DNA from: Candidatus Shapirobacteria bacterium UBA1435
Lineage (GTDB): Bacteria; Patescibacteriota; Microgenomatia; UBA12405
Reading direction: 5' to 3'
NCBI GenBank assembly: GCA_002329385.1
Contig: DCTR01000022.1
Span: forward strand, 16,083 to 21,241
DNA: 5,159 nucleotides
Part shown: one piece after another, positions 1 through 5,159 of the stretch
Numbering within the stretch: position 1 is the first letter of the stretch
Layout: the number at the start of each line of letters is the position of its first letter
Translations under genes and position numbers: made by a program
The notes under the pieces: generated by a model
What the model was told of the DNA's origin: nothing
The model's database searches: none
The model's input: the letters and a program-made list of their open reading frames with translations, nothing else

Positions 1-1
1 G

Positions 2-72
2 AGCGGGATACGGGAGTCGAACCCGTCATATCACTTTGGAAAAGTGAAGTTATACCGATTAACTAATCCCGC
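2..72 (-). tRNA. tRNA-Gly, anticodon UCC
   Basis: The minus strand folds into a complete cloverleaf of 71 nt. The 7-bp acceptor stem is GCGGGAU with AUCCCGC. The D arm is GUUA/UAAC, and the anticodon stem UCACU/AGUGA carries the loop UUUCCAA. The T arm is ACGGG/CCCGU with the loop UUCGACU. The anticodon UCC (bases 38-40 of the plus strand) reads GGA and wobbling GGN glycine codons. The discriminator base is U, as is usual for bacterial tRNA-Gly. Only one base lies beyond the discriminator before the window edge, so whether CCA is encoded cannot be judged. It lies 18 bases downstream of tRNA-Pro and is probably cotranscribed with it. The anticodon is UCC, not UCA, so it gives no sign of the UGA-to-glycine recoding known in Gracilibacteria and SR1. 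Confidence 0.96.
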
Positions 73-90
73 AAAGGAGCATTTGTCGAG

Positions 91-164
91 TCGGGGATAC
101 TGGATTCGAACCAGCAACCTCACGCACCCCATACGTGCGCGCTAGCCAATTGCGCCAATCCCCG
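91..164 (-). tRNA. tRNA-Pro, anticodon GGG
   Basis: The minus strand gives a 74-nt cloverleaf. The acceptor stem CGGGGAU/AUCCCCG starts with the C1-G72 pair characteristic of bacterial tRNA-Pro. The D arm is GCGC/GCGC with a 9-nt loop, and the anticodon stem is CACGU/GCGUG with the loop AUGGGGU. The T arm is GCUGG/CCAGU with the loop UUCGAAU. The anticodon GGG (plus-strand 128-130) decodes CCC and CCU. G37, the usual m1G site in tRNA-Pro, follows it. The discriminator is A. The next three bases read CUC, so the CCA tail is not encoded and must be added by CCA-adding nucleotidyltransferase. It is the first gene of a two-tRNA unit with tRNA-Gly. Confidence 0.96.
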
Positions 165-177
165 TTGTCAACAAAGG

Positions 178-206
178 ATTTTAGCATATATTCCTTTTTC
201 TCCCAA
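178..206 (-). promoter_or_regulatory. Promoter of the tRNA-Pro/tRNA-Gly unit
   Basis: On the minus strand, TTGGGA (201-206, 4 of 6 matches to the -35 consensus) lies exactly 17 bases from TAAAAT (178-183, 5 of 6 matches to the -10). The -10 is preceded by TGC, giving a perfect extended -10 (TGnTAAAAT). The expected transcription start near base 171 is about 7 bases ahead of the tRNA-Pro 5' end, leaving a very short leader for RNase P to remove. The promoter is divergent from that of recA. Confidence 0.75.
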
Positions 207-255
207 CCGTTTTTCCTCGCTTTTTCTGTCTTTGGGTTTTCTTCGGTTTTCCTTA

Positions 256-284
256 TTGACAATACCCTTACCAGTTTATAGTAT
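256..284 (+). promoter_or_regulatory. Probable recA promoter
   Basis: A perfect -35 hexamer TTGACA sits at 256-261. Two overlapping -10 candidates follow: TAGTAT at 279-284 (17-base spacer, 4 of 6 matches) and TATAGT at 277-282 (15-base spacer, 5 of 6). Either would start transcription around 289-291, giving a leader of about 20 bases before the recA ATG at 311. No recognisable LexA box (neither the CTGT-N8-ACAG type nor the GAAC-N4-GTTC type) overlaps these elements, so SOS control is not evident. Confidence 0.65.
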
Positions 285-299
285 GTGAACAGATATTAA

Positions 300-309
300 T
301 TTAGCTAAA
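300..309. repeat. 10-bp perfect palindrome next to the recA start
   Basis: TTTAGCTAAA is a perfect inverted repeat ending one base before the recA ATG. It lies in the short leader where a Shine-Dalgarno sequence would normally be. It could be a protein-binding site or a chance AT-rich palindrome; the sequence alone does not decide. Confidence 0.4.
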
Positions 310-310
310 A

Positions 311-1408
311 ATGAGACCCAAGAAAAATATTTCTTCCGTCAAAGGGAACACTCTCCAGGAAAAGAAAACCGAAGCTGTCAAAAATGCCCTCGAATTGATT
401 AAAAAACAGTTCGGCGAGGGTTCGATTATGAAAATGGGTGAAAGGAAGGCCGACATGGCAGTTGAAGTTATTCCCACTGGTTGCCTTCCCCTCGATATTG
501 CTCTTGGTGTTGGCGGTTTGCCTCGTGGTCGGGTTACCGAAATTTTTGGTCCCGAGGCCTCTGGCAAAACCACTGTCGCCCTACATGTTGTTGCCGAGGC
601 GCAGAAAGCTGGCGGCACCGCCGCCTTTATCGACGCCGAACACGCCCTCGATCCTGCCCGCGCCGCGGCTGTCGGAGTCAACCTTGACGAGCTTCTGATC
701 TCCCAACCGGATAATGGTGAACAGGCCCTCGAGATCGTCGAAACCCTTGTCCGTTCTAACGCCGTTGATGTTATTGTTGTCGATTCTGTGGCCGCCTTAG
801 TCCCCCGAGCCGAGATTGAAGGGGAGATGGGCGATTCGATGGTTGGTGTTCAGGCCAGGCTGATGTCCCAGGCTCTTCGTAAATTGACGGGCGCCATCTC
901 CAAATCTAAGGCTGTTGTTATTTTTACCAACCAGATCAGGCAAAAAATCGGTATTATGTTTGGTAATCCCGAAACCACCCCCGGTGGTCTGGCGCTAAAA
1001 TTCTACGCCTCAGTCCGCATCGATCTACGCAAAATCGCCAACATCAAAACTTCCACCGGCGAGTCTATCGGCTCGCAGCATCGTGCTCGGGTCATCAAAA
1101 ACAAGGTCGCCCCTCCTTTCAAGGAGGCCGAATTCGACATTCTTAACTCGGAAGGCATCTCCATCTATGGTAGTCTGGTTGATTTGGCGGTCAACTATAA
1201 CCTGATCACCAAATCGGGCGCTTTTTTCAAAGTCGGTGACCAAAACATCCAGGGCCGCGAGGGGGCCAAAAGATATCTCAAAGATAACCCAAAAATCAGT
1301 CATTCCTTAAAAGATGATATTTGGGAAAAAGTCCGAAATCCTGATTCCAAGCCCATAATTGCTCCACTAGCCGATGACTCCGGCTCCGAAAGTCCACACG
1401 ATGAGTAG
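311..1408 (+). CDS. recA: Recombinase A (RecA)
   Basis: RecA forms ATP-dependent filaments on single-stranded DNA, performs homologous pairing and strand exchange, and in most bacteria triggers LexA cleavage. The 365-residue product is close to the family's usual 340-360. Visible marks are Walker [10 protein letters not shown] (80-88, Lys86), the catalytic Glu110 in FIDAEHAL, and Walker B VIVVDS with Asp158. Loop L1 lies around [10 protein letters not shown] (170-179). Loop L2 starts at TNQIRQKIG with Gln208, the allosteric ATP sensor, and runs to NPETTPGG. The Lys-Glu, Lys-Asp and Lys-Gln spacings (24, 72, 122) equal those of E. coli RecA. The N-terminus is about 14 residues longer than in E. 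coli, and the C-terminal tail is short and acidic ([11 protein letters not shown]), as expected for the autoinhibitory tail. The ATG at 311 has no Shine-Dalgarno sequence in front, but no better start precedes the conserved core. The stop codon overlaps the start of recX. Confidence 0.98.
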   Translation: MRPKKNISSVKGNTLQEKKTEAVKNALELIKKQFGEGSIMKMGERKADMAVEVIPTGCLPLDIALGVGGLPRGRVTEIFGPEASGKTTVALHVVAEAQKAGGTAAFIDAEHALDPARAAAVGVNLDELLISQPDNGEQALEIVETLVRSNAVDVIVVDSVAALVPRAEIEGEMGDSMVGVQARLMSQALRKLTGAISKSKAVVIFTNQIRQKIGIMFGNPETTPGGLALKFYASVRIDLRKIANIKTSTGESIGSQHRARVIKNKVAPPFKEAEFDILNSEGISIYGSLVDLAVNYNLITKSGAFFKVGDQNIQGREGAKRYLKDNPKISHSLKDDIWEKVRNPDSKPIIAPLADDSGSESPHDE

Positions 1409-2060
1409 CCTCTCGCTTCAGGTCAAACAAATCCGTCCCTCCTCTCATTCGTCAAACTGTTTAGTCCTATTAAACGATCTTTCTGTCGTCCTTCACGCCG
1501 ATAGTGTTGCCGCCCTCAAACTGTCTGCCGGTAGCCTACTTGACGAAAAAGGGTTTTCTTCCCTGTTGACCCGGTCGGTTTTTGATCTTCTTTTGGATTA
1601 TTCTCTGAAACTGATCGCTGCCTCACCCCAGTCTCCCAAGTTGCTTGCCCTCCGTCTTGCCCGGCGTCGCAATGTAATTTGCCAAAAATACCGCTACCCG
1701 CTACAGCTGATTGATCAGTCGGTCGTTTCTCAAGTGCAAGACCACCTCTCCCGCCGCCAGCTGCTTAACCCCCAGGACTTTATCACTGCCTTTATCCGTC
1801 GCCATCGCCTAAAATCCCCCGTCTTTATTGCCAGCAGGCTTAGTCAGTTTGGTTTTACCCCTTCCCAGTTCAGGCCATATTTACCCGGCCAGGACCAACA
1901 GGCTGACACCCTCAAAAAAATTATTCTCAAGCAGATTGCTTCTCCCTCCCAGCTTCGTCAGGTTTCCATTGTCAACCGCCTAAGGTCACGCCTCTATCGT
2001 CGCGGATTTTCGCTTCAGCAAATAAACAACGCGATTGACGATATCCGTTTATCCGGTTAA
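1401..2060 (+). CDS. recX: RecX-like regulator of RecA
   Basis: RecX proteins bind RecA filaments and limit their extension or promote their disassembly. The product is 219 residues from the ATG at 1401. It matches the family pattern. The N-terminal segment (about 5-60) resembles the short beta-rich lead of Firmicute-type RecX. Three helical repeats follow: [20 protein letters not shown] with LLALRLARR (61-89), [20 protein letters not shown] onward to [10 protein letters not shown] (121-161), and a last unit [20 protein letters not shown] (193-212). Sequence identity to well-known RecX proteins is low, so the assignment rests on this pattern plus position directly behind recA, the classic recA-recX order. 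The start at 1401 overlaps the recA stop (ATGAGTAG), which suggests translational coupling. An in-frame ATG at 1374 would add nine residues inside recA and is less likely. No separate promoter is visible. Confidence 0.85.
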   Translation: MSSLSLQVKQIRPSSHSSNCLVLLNDLSVVLHADSVAALKLSAGSLLDEKGFSSLLTRSVFDLLLDYSLKLIAASPQSPKLLALRLARRRNVICQKYRYPLQLIDQSVVSQVQDHLSRRQLLNPQDFITAFIRRHRLKSPVFIASRLSQFGFTPSQFRPYLPGQDQQADTLKKIILKQIASPSQLRQVSIVNRLRSRLYRRGFSLQQINNAIDDIRLSG

Positions 2061-2222
2061 AATACACTGTTACTTGATTGGTTGTTTAATTTTAATAGTT
2101 TAGACACTTTTTACCCAAAATACAGCAAAATGTCACTAGATTATTTTTCCTCTCTTCCGTCTCAACGTCACTTTTGCCTTTCCTAAATAGGGTGTTTTGC
2201 GCGTAAAAAGTAAAGGGGTTTT
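2061..2222. other. recX-rny intergenic gap, no clear signal
   Basis: These 162 AT-rich bases contain no credible ORF, RNA gene or intrinsic terminator. Promoter-like scraps such as TTGATT at 2074-2079 lack a well-placed -10 partner. CCTAAATAGG (2182-2191) is a small inverted repeat with 4-bp arms, 31 bases ahead of the rny start, and could be chance. The length suggests that rny has its own promoter, but I cannot point to it. Confidence 0.5.
2212..2218 (+). promoter_or_regulatory. Purine-rich RBS of rny
   Basis: AAAGGGG ends four bases before the ATG at 2223. It is the only Shine-Dalgarno-like run directly in front of a protein start in this window. Its fit to the anti-SD core GGAGG is partial and the spacing is tight. 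It supports the start at 2223, as does the in-frame stop TAA at 2211-2213, which excludes any upstream extension. Confidence 0.5.
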
Positions 2223-3773
2223 ATGTTTAATTCTTTTCTTAATAAAGTTAAAGATATCTTTTCGGGCAAGCCGATTCCCGAAGCTGTCCTGCCGCCCTCG
2301 CCATCTGCCGCCCCGCCAAAGCAGACCAGCAACCGGGTTGAATTCGCTGCCAAAAAATCACCCAAACCATCTCCCTCGGCTCCTTCGTCTTCCTTTGATG
2401 CCCAGGCGGCCAAAAAGGCCCTCGATAACGCCAGACGGCTTGAAGCCGAAGCCAAAGCCAAAGAGCAGGAAATTTTTCAGCGTTTAAACTCTCTCGATGA
2501 AAAAGAAAAATACCTGATTGAGAAAGAAAGGTCCGTCGACCGCCAAAACGAAGAACTTCGCCAAAAACTTGCCTCTCTTGATGATGTTTACAAAAAACAG
2601 CTCGAAAAACTCGAACAAATATCCGGCCTCGATCTCGAGAAAGCCAAGCAGCTGATTCTAAGCAGCACCGAGAAAAAACTAGCCACCTGGATTGCCAAAA
2701 AGGTCGAAGAGGCCAAGACTGACCTCAAACAACGCGAGGATGAACTGGCTAAAGAAATTTTGGTTGAAGCCATCCGTCACGGTATTACCGACTATGTTGC
2801 CGAATATACCGTTTCCACCATCACCCTTCCCGATGAAAAAATCAAAGGCAAGATAATCGGTAGGGAAGGGCGCAATATCAGAGCTTTCGAAAAAGCCACC
2901 GGGGTTGAAATCGAGCTGGACGAAAGCAACGATATTCGCATCTCCTCCTTCGATTCCACCCGTCGCGAGATCGCCAGATTGTCGTTAGAGAAGCTGATCA
3001 AAGATGGCCGCATTCAGCCGCTTCGGATTGAGCAAATTGTCGCTCAGACCAAAGCCGACATGGACAAGATTCTTCTCAACGAAGGTAAGCGTATCTCCCA
3101 GGAGGTTGGTGTTTATAATTTGCCGGTCGATCTGATTAGGGAGGTTGGTAAATATAAGTTCAGATTTTCCTACGGTCAGAACCTGGCTAAGCACACCATC
3201 GAGGCCACCAAGATTGCCATTGCTGTTGCCCACGAGCTCAAAGCCGATGTCAATACCGTTCGTCTTGGTGCCCTACTCCATGACATTGGCAAAGTTGTCT
3301 CCGATCAGGAAGGCACCCATATCGACCTTGGTATCGATCTGCTCAACCGCTATAAGATCCCCAAGGCGGTTGTCGACTGTGTCTCCGAACACCACGAGGA
3401 TAAGGGCTTTTCTACCGTCGAATCAGCCATTGTCTATATCGGCGACGCCGCTTCCGGCACCCGTCCCGGCGCTCGTTACGAAGTCCACGAAGAGTATCTT
3501 AAGCGGATGAAAAATATTGAAGATATTGCCAAAAAATATCCCGGCGTTGTTAGTGTTGCCGCCTACCAGGCTGGTCGTGAAGTTATGGTTATTGTCGAAC
3601 CACAGCAAGTATCAGATTCTGAAGCCACTGTTCTAAGTCAGAATATTGCACAAGAGCTGGAAGAAGAGGCAAAATGGGCAGGCCAAATTAAGGTAACTGT
3701 CGTTCGGGAGCTACGCACCAGTGCTGTAGTGGTCGGTAGTAAAATCAATAAAAATGCGGTAAAAACCGAATAA
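2223..3773 (+). CDS. rny: Ribonuclease Y, variant without N-terminal membrane helix
   Basis: RNase Y is an endoribonuclease that starts mRNA decay; in Bacillus it is held at the membrane. The 516-residue length equals the family norm (B. subtilis about 520). The order is an N-terminal region (1-57), a long charged coiled coil (about 58-185), a KH RNA-binding domain with the GREG loop (213-216 in KIIGREGRNIRAFE), and an HD phosphohydrolase domain. The HD domain shows His324 (QNLAKHTIEAT), the His353-Asp354 pair in LLHDIGK, His366, His390-His391 and Asp408. It ends in the conserved AGREVMVIV and IKVTVVREL blocks. The catalytic set appears intact. The unusual part is the N-terminus: instead of a roughly 20-residue transmembrane helix there is a short, likely amphipathic helix (MFNSFLNKVKDIFS) and a Pro/Ser/Ala-rich linker. 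An in-frame stop just upstream rules out a missed longer start. Two consecutive UAA stops end the gene. Confidence 0.96.
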   Translation: MFNSFLNKVKDIFSGKPIPEAVLPPSPSAAPPKQTSNRVEFAAKKSPKPSPSAPSSSFDAQAAKKALDNARRLEAEAKAKEQEIFQRLNSLDEKEKYLIEKERSVDRQNEELRQKLASLDDVYKKQLEKLEQISGLDLEKAKQLILSSTEKKLATWIAKKVEEAKTDLKQREDELAKEILVEAIRHGITDYVAEYTVSTITLPDEKIKGKIIGREGRNIRAFEKATGVEIELDESNDIRISSFDSTRREIARLSLEKLIKDGRIQPLRIEQIVAQTKADMDKILLNEGKRISQEVGVYNLPVDLIREVGKYKFRFSYGQNLAKHTIEATKIAIAVAHELKADVNTVRLGALLHDIGKVVSDQEGTHIDLGIDLLNRYKIPKAVVDCVSEHHEDKGFSTVESAIVYIGDAASGTRPGARYEVHEEYLKRMKNIEDIAKKYPGVVSVAAYQAGREVMVIVEPQQVSDSEATVLSQNIAQELEEEAKWAGQIKVTVVRELRTSAVVVGSKINKNAVKTE

Positions 3774-3779
3774 TAACAC

Positions 3780-3807
3780 TTGCATTCCCCGGTAAATCAG
3801 CTAAAAT
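3780..3807 (+). promoter_or_regulatory. Probable promoter of the HU-family gene
   Basis: The -10 hexamer TAAAAT (3802-3807, 5 of 6 matches) lies 16 bases behind a weak -35, TTGCAT (3780-3785). The expected start near 3814 leaves about 24 untranslated bases before the ATG at 3838. The -10 sits in GCTAAAAT, the same octamer as in the tRNA promoter of this window. A promoter here would let HU be expressed independently of rny. Confidence 0.55.
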
Positions 3808-3814
3808 GGGGATG
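3783..3814. repeat. Interrupted inverted repeat over the HU promoter
   Basis: CATTCCCC (3783-3790) and GGGGATG (3808-3814) are inverted copies apart from one bulged T, separated by 17 bases that contain the -10 element. No T tract follows, so it does not look like a terminator for rny. Its arms flank the promoter core, so an operator is possible. A chance repeat is equally possible. Confidence 0.35.
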
Positions 3815-3837
3815 AATTATTAATTGTTCATAAAAAC

Positions 3838-4110
3838 ATGACCAAAAAAGAACTCATTGAACTGGTGTCCCAAAAGGCCAAACTTAGTAAGAAAGCTGCC
3901 AAGGTAGCTGTCGAGACCTTCCTCTCCGAAATTATGAAGGCTCTTTCGGCTGGCGAGGTCGTCAAACTTTCTGGTTTTGGTACTTTCAAAACCAAAATGT
4001 TCAAGGCCAAAACCATCAAGGCTATCGGCTCCAAAGAGGCTAAAAAAATTGTGGCCCGACGCATGCCCCGATACATCCCTGGTACCAAAATCAAAAAGAT
4101 GGTCAAATAA
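3838..4110 (+). CDS. HU/IHF-family DNA-binding protein with atypical arm tip
   Basis: HU proteins are small dimeric nucleoid proteins that bend and compact DNA. The product has exactly 90 residues, like E. coli HU-alpha, and aligns with it without gaps. Shared features are the N-terminal helical part (MTKKELIELVSQKAKLSKKAA, 1-21, seen in two pieces), the hallmark GFGTF (46-50), and the C-terminal PGTKIKKMV (81-89). It is very rich in Lys and basic overall. The DNA-binding arm differs from the norm: where HU has Arg-Asn-Pro (61-63) followed by a TG turn, this protein has Lys-Ala-Ile and then GSKEAKK. Hence the proline that wedges into DNA is absent. The ATG has no Shine-Dalgarno sequence ahead of it. 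A strong terminator closes the unit. I give no gene symbol because hup and ihf types cannot be separated here. Confidence 0.93.
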   Translation: MTKKELIELVSQKAKLSKKAAKVAVETFLSEIMKALSAGEVVKLSGFGTFKTKMFKAKTIKAIGSKEAKKIVARRMPRYIPGTKIKKMVK

Positions 4111-4131
4111 TTCTCTTTTTTCCTGCATCCT

Positions 4132-4164
4132 AAATACCTCTCCTAAAAGGAGAGGTATTTTTTT
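4132..4164 (+). terminator. Strong Rho-independent terminator after the HU gene
   Basis: A perfect 13-bp inverted repeat (4132-4144 with 4148-4160, core ACCTCTCCT and AGGAGAGGT) closes on a loop of three A. The stem runs into seven T (4158-4164). It lies 21 bases after the HU stop. Together with the A-rich left edge this is a textbook intrinsic terminator. It separates the HU unit from the next gene. Confidence 0.93.
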
Positions 4165-4165
4165 C

Positions 4166-4174
4166 TGATATCAT
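4166..4174 (+). promoter_or_regulatory. Extended -10 promoter of the AAA+ gene
   Basis: TGATATCAT fits the extended -10 pattern TGnTATAAT with a single mismatch. It begins two bases after the terminator T tract. The expected start near 4181 is only about five bases before the ATG at 4186, so the mRNA would be nearly leaderless. The matching -35 position falls in the terminator stem and is not conserved, which extended -10 promoters tolerate. Confidence 0.5.
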
Positions 4175-4185
4175 CAATTAAGTTT

Positions 4186-5159
4186 ATGGATTATCTCCTT
4201 TGGCACTACACCCATGGTTTAAAACTATATCTTCGGGGTTGTGGCTATCTTTTTCGTCGCCTTAATCACTTTTTTTCTTTCCCTGTTCTCCTTAAAACAC
4301 TTTTTTCCCCCTGGAAAAAAATGGTTAGTGACGATTATGTTGGCCTTGATATCAAAAAAGTGTTGGAAAATCTGACTTTTAATTTGATTTCGATTGGTAT
4401 CGGTTTCAGTGTTCGGCTGTCGCTTCTTTTTGTCGGTTTTTTGGTCGCCCTGATTTATCTGGTTGTCGGTTTGGTCGGTTTGGTTTTATGGTTGTTTTTT
4501 CCCTTTGTCAGTCTTGGCCAGTATTATCGGACCAAGAACCACGATTCTTCCGTCTTCCAGGAGTTGGTTGCCCGCATCAAATCCAATCCGTCATCGGCCG
4601 CCAAGCTATTTTTGTCTTCTCCTGCCGGAAAATTCTTCACCGAACACCTTGCCGACACTTCGGCCCATGATCTTTTTTCAGCCATCGATCCGTCGGCTGC
4701 CGTCTCTTCTTTTCAGCCTGCAAACTATCAGGGAATCGTTAGCTGGATCATTGACTCAAGCCCGACATTTGGCCATGATTTAAGACGCCTTGGTCTTAAA
4801 CCTTCCGACTTTGTTGATCTCGCCACTTGGTGGGACGAAAAAATCGCCGCCGACCGTCGGCTGGAAAACAGCCTCAAAAACTACGGCCATTCAGGTATTG
4901 GACTGGAATTAATTTCCGGCTACACTCCCACTCTTAACAACTACTCCCAAAATCTAAACCGGAAAAAAGGTTTTTATCAAAATCTGGTTGGTCGCCGTCA
5001 GATTGTCGAACGCATCCAGTCCGCTCTCAAGTCCTCCAAAAACGTCTTTCTTATTGGCCAGTCCGGTGTTGGCAAGATGACGGTTGTCTACCAATTTGCT
5101 CACGAGGCAAGCACTGGCCAGCTTGGTAACCAGTTTGCCTTCCGCCGCATCGTCTCTCT
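4186..5159 (+). CDS. Membrane-anchored ClpA/B-like AAA+ ATPase, 3' end outside window
   Basis: The frame is open from the ATG at 4186 to the window edge (324 full codons). Residues 1-45 form an aromatic-rich lead (MDYLLWHYTHG, then HFFSFPVLLKTLFSPWKK). Residues about 66-110 are strongly hydrophobic, enough for one long or two short membrane helices. A soluble helical part follows (about 120-240). Its IVSWIIDSSPTFGHDLRRLG (184-203) resembles half a Clp N-terminal repeat. GYTPTLNNYSQNLN (245-258) and NLVGRRQIVERIQ (266-278) match the entry into the first nucleotide-binding domain of ClpB and ClpC. Walker A is GQSGVGKMT (291-299), with Met where Thr or Ser normally binds magnesium. Such ATPases unfold proteins, often for a protease, here presumably at the membrane; Walker B, arginine finger and any second AAA+ domain lie beyond the edge. 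No Shine-Dalgarno sequence is present. Family placement is good; exact role unknown. Confidence 0.85.
   Translation, partial: MDYLLWHYTHGLKLYLRGCGYLFRRLNHFFSFPVLLKTLFSPWKKMVSDDYVGLDIKKVLENLTFNLISIGIGFSVRLSLLFVGFLVALIYLVVGLVGLVLWLFFPFVSLGQYYRTKNHDSSVFQELVARIKSNPSSAAKLFLSSPAGKFFTEHLADTSAHDLFSAIDPSAAVSSFQPANYQGIVSWIIDSSPTFGHDLRRLGLKPSDFVDLATWWDEKIAADRRLENSLKNYGHSGIGLELISGYTPTLNNYSQNLNRKKGFYQNLVGRRQIVERIQSALKSSKNVFLIGQSGVGKMTVVYQFAHEASTGQLGNQFAFRRIVS

Noticed and set aside
2..72. tRNA-Gly as evidence for UGA recoding
   Set aside because: The anticodon is UCC, not UCA, and no reading frame here contains an internal UGA that needs decoding.
59..262. Minus-strand open frame of 67 codons over the tRNA-Pro gene
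   Set aside because: It translates a complete tRNA-Pro gene and its promoter; the cloverleaf explains the sequence.
256..310. LexA/SOS box upstream of recA
   Set aside because: GAAC occurs at 287-290, but no inverted GTTC partner at the right distance and no CTGT-N8-ACAG pair is present.
2074..2101. rny promoter from TTGATT with TAGTTT at 16 bases
   Set aside because: The -10 candidate matches only about half of the consensus and lies more than 120 bases from the start; other combinations in the gap are no better.
2197..2487. Plus-strand open frame overlapping the start of rny
   Set aside because: It is the out-of-frame reading of the RNase Y linker and gives a low-complexity Pro/Arg/Lys product with no family resemblance.
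3783..3814. Hairpin after rny as an intrinsic terminator
   Set aside because: The loop is 17 bases, one base is bulged and no T tract follows; it is kept only as a possible operator repeat.
3812..3823. Tiny upstream frame Met-Asn-Tyr-stop before the HU gene
   Set aside because: The predicted transcript start falls within or after its ATG, and such short frames are expected by chance in AT-rich DNA.
4463..4783. Plus-strand open frame of 106 codons
   Set aside because: It lies within the longer AAA+ frame (4186 to the window edge), which carries the hydrophobic segment and the P-loop; the shorter frame shows no motif.

Overview
The window looks like chromosomal, housekeeping-type DNA from an uncultivated bacterium, most likely a Candidate Phyla Radiation (Patescibacteria) lineage, perhaps Microgenomates. 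The visible grounds are a compact layout, mostly missing Shine-Dalgarno sequences, a tRNA without an encoded CCA end, an RNase Y without the usual membrane helix, and a ClpA/B-like ATPase fused to a membrane segment. The phylum is an inference from these traits and from memory. UAA and UAG are used as stops; no gene here ends in UGA and none needs recoding.

Layout: bases 2-164 carry two tRNA genes on the minus strand, tRNA-Pro(GGG) then tRNA-Gly(UCC) in transcription order. They are driven by a good sigma70-type promoter that is divergent from the recA promoter. Bases 311-2060 hold recA and a recX homologue, overlapping by 8 bases and likely translationally coupled. A 162-base gap without a convincing promoter or terminator leads to rny (RNase Y, 2223-3773). 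A 64-base gap with a promoter leads to a 90-residue HU-family DNA-binding protein (3838-4110), which is closed by a textbook intrinsic terminator (4132-4164). Immediately after the terminator, an extended -10 promoter and an almost leaderless start open a gene that runs off the window (4186-5159). It encodes a membrane-anchored protein with a helical Clp-N-like region and the start of a ClpA/B-type AAA+ domain.

Functionally, RecA and RecX form the recombination and SOS-repair pair (filament former and filament modulator). RNase Y starts mRNA decay, HU packs DNA, and the last gene probably encodes a membrane-bound unfoldase. The most unusual points are the RNase Y N-terminus (a predicted amphipathic helix plus a Pro/Ser/Ala linker instead of a transmembrane helix), the HU arm tip (Ile at the DNA-intercalating Pro63 position), and the membrane-tethered AAA+ protein whose Walker A motif reads GK-Met rather than GK-Thr/Ser. 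I see no mobile element, CRISPR array or defence island.
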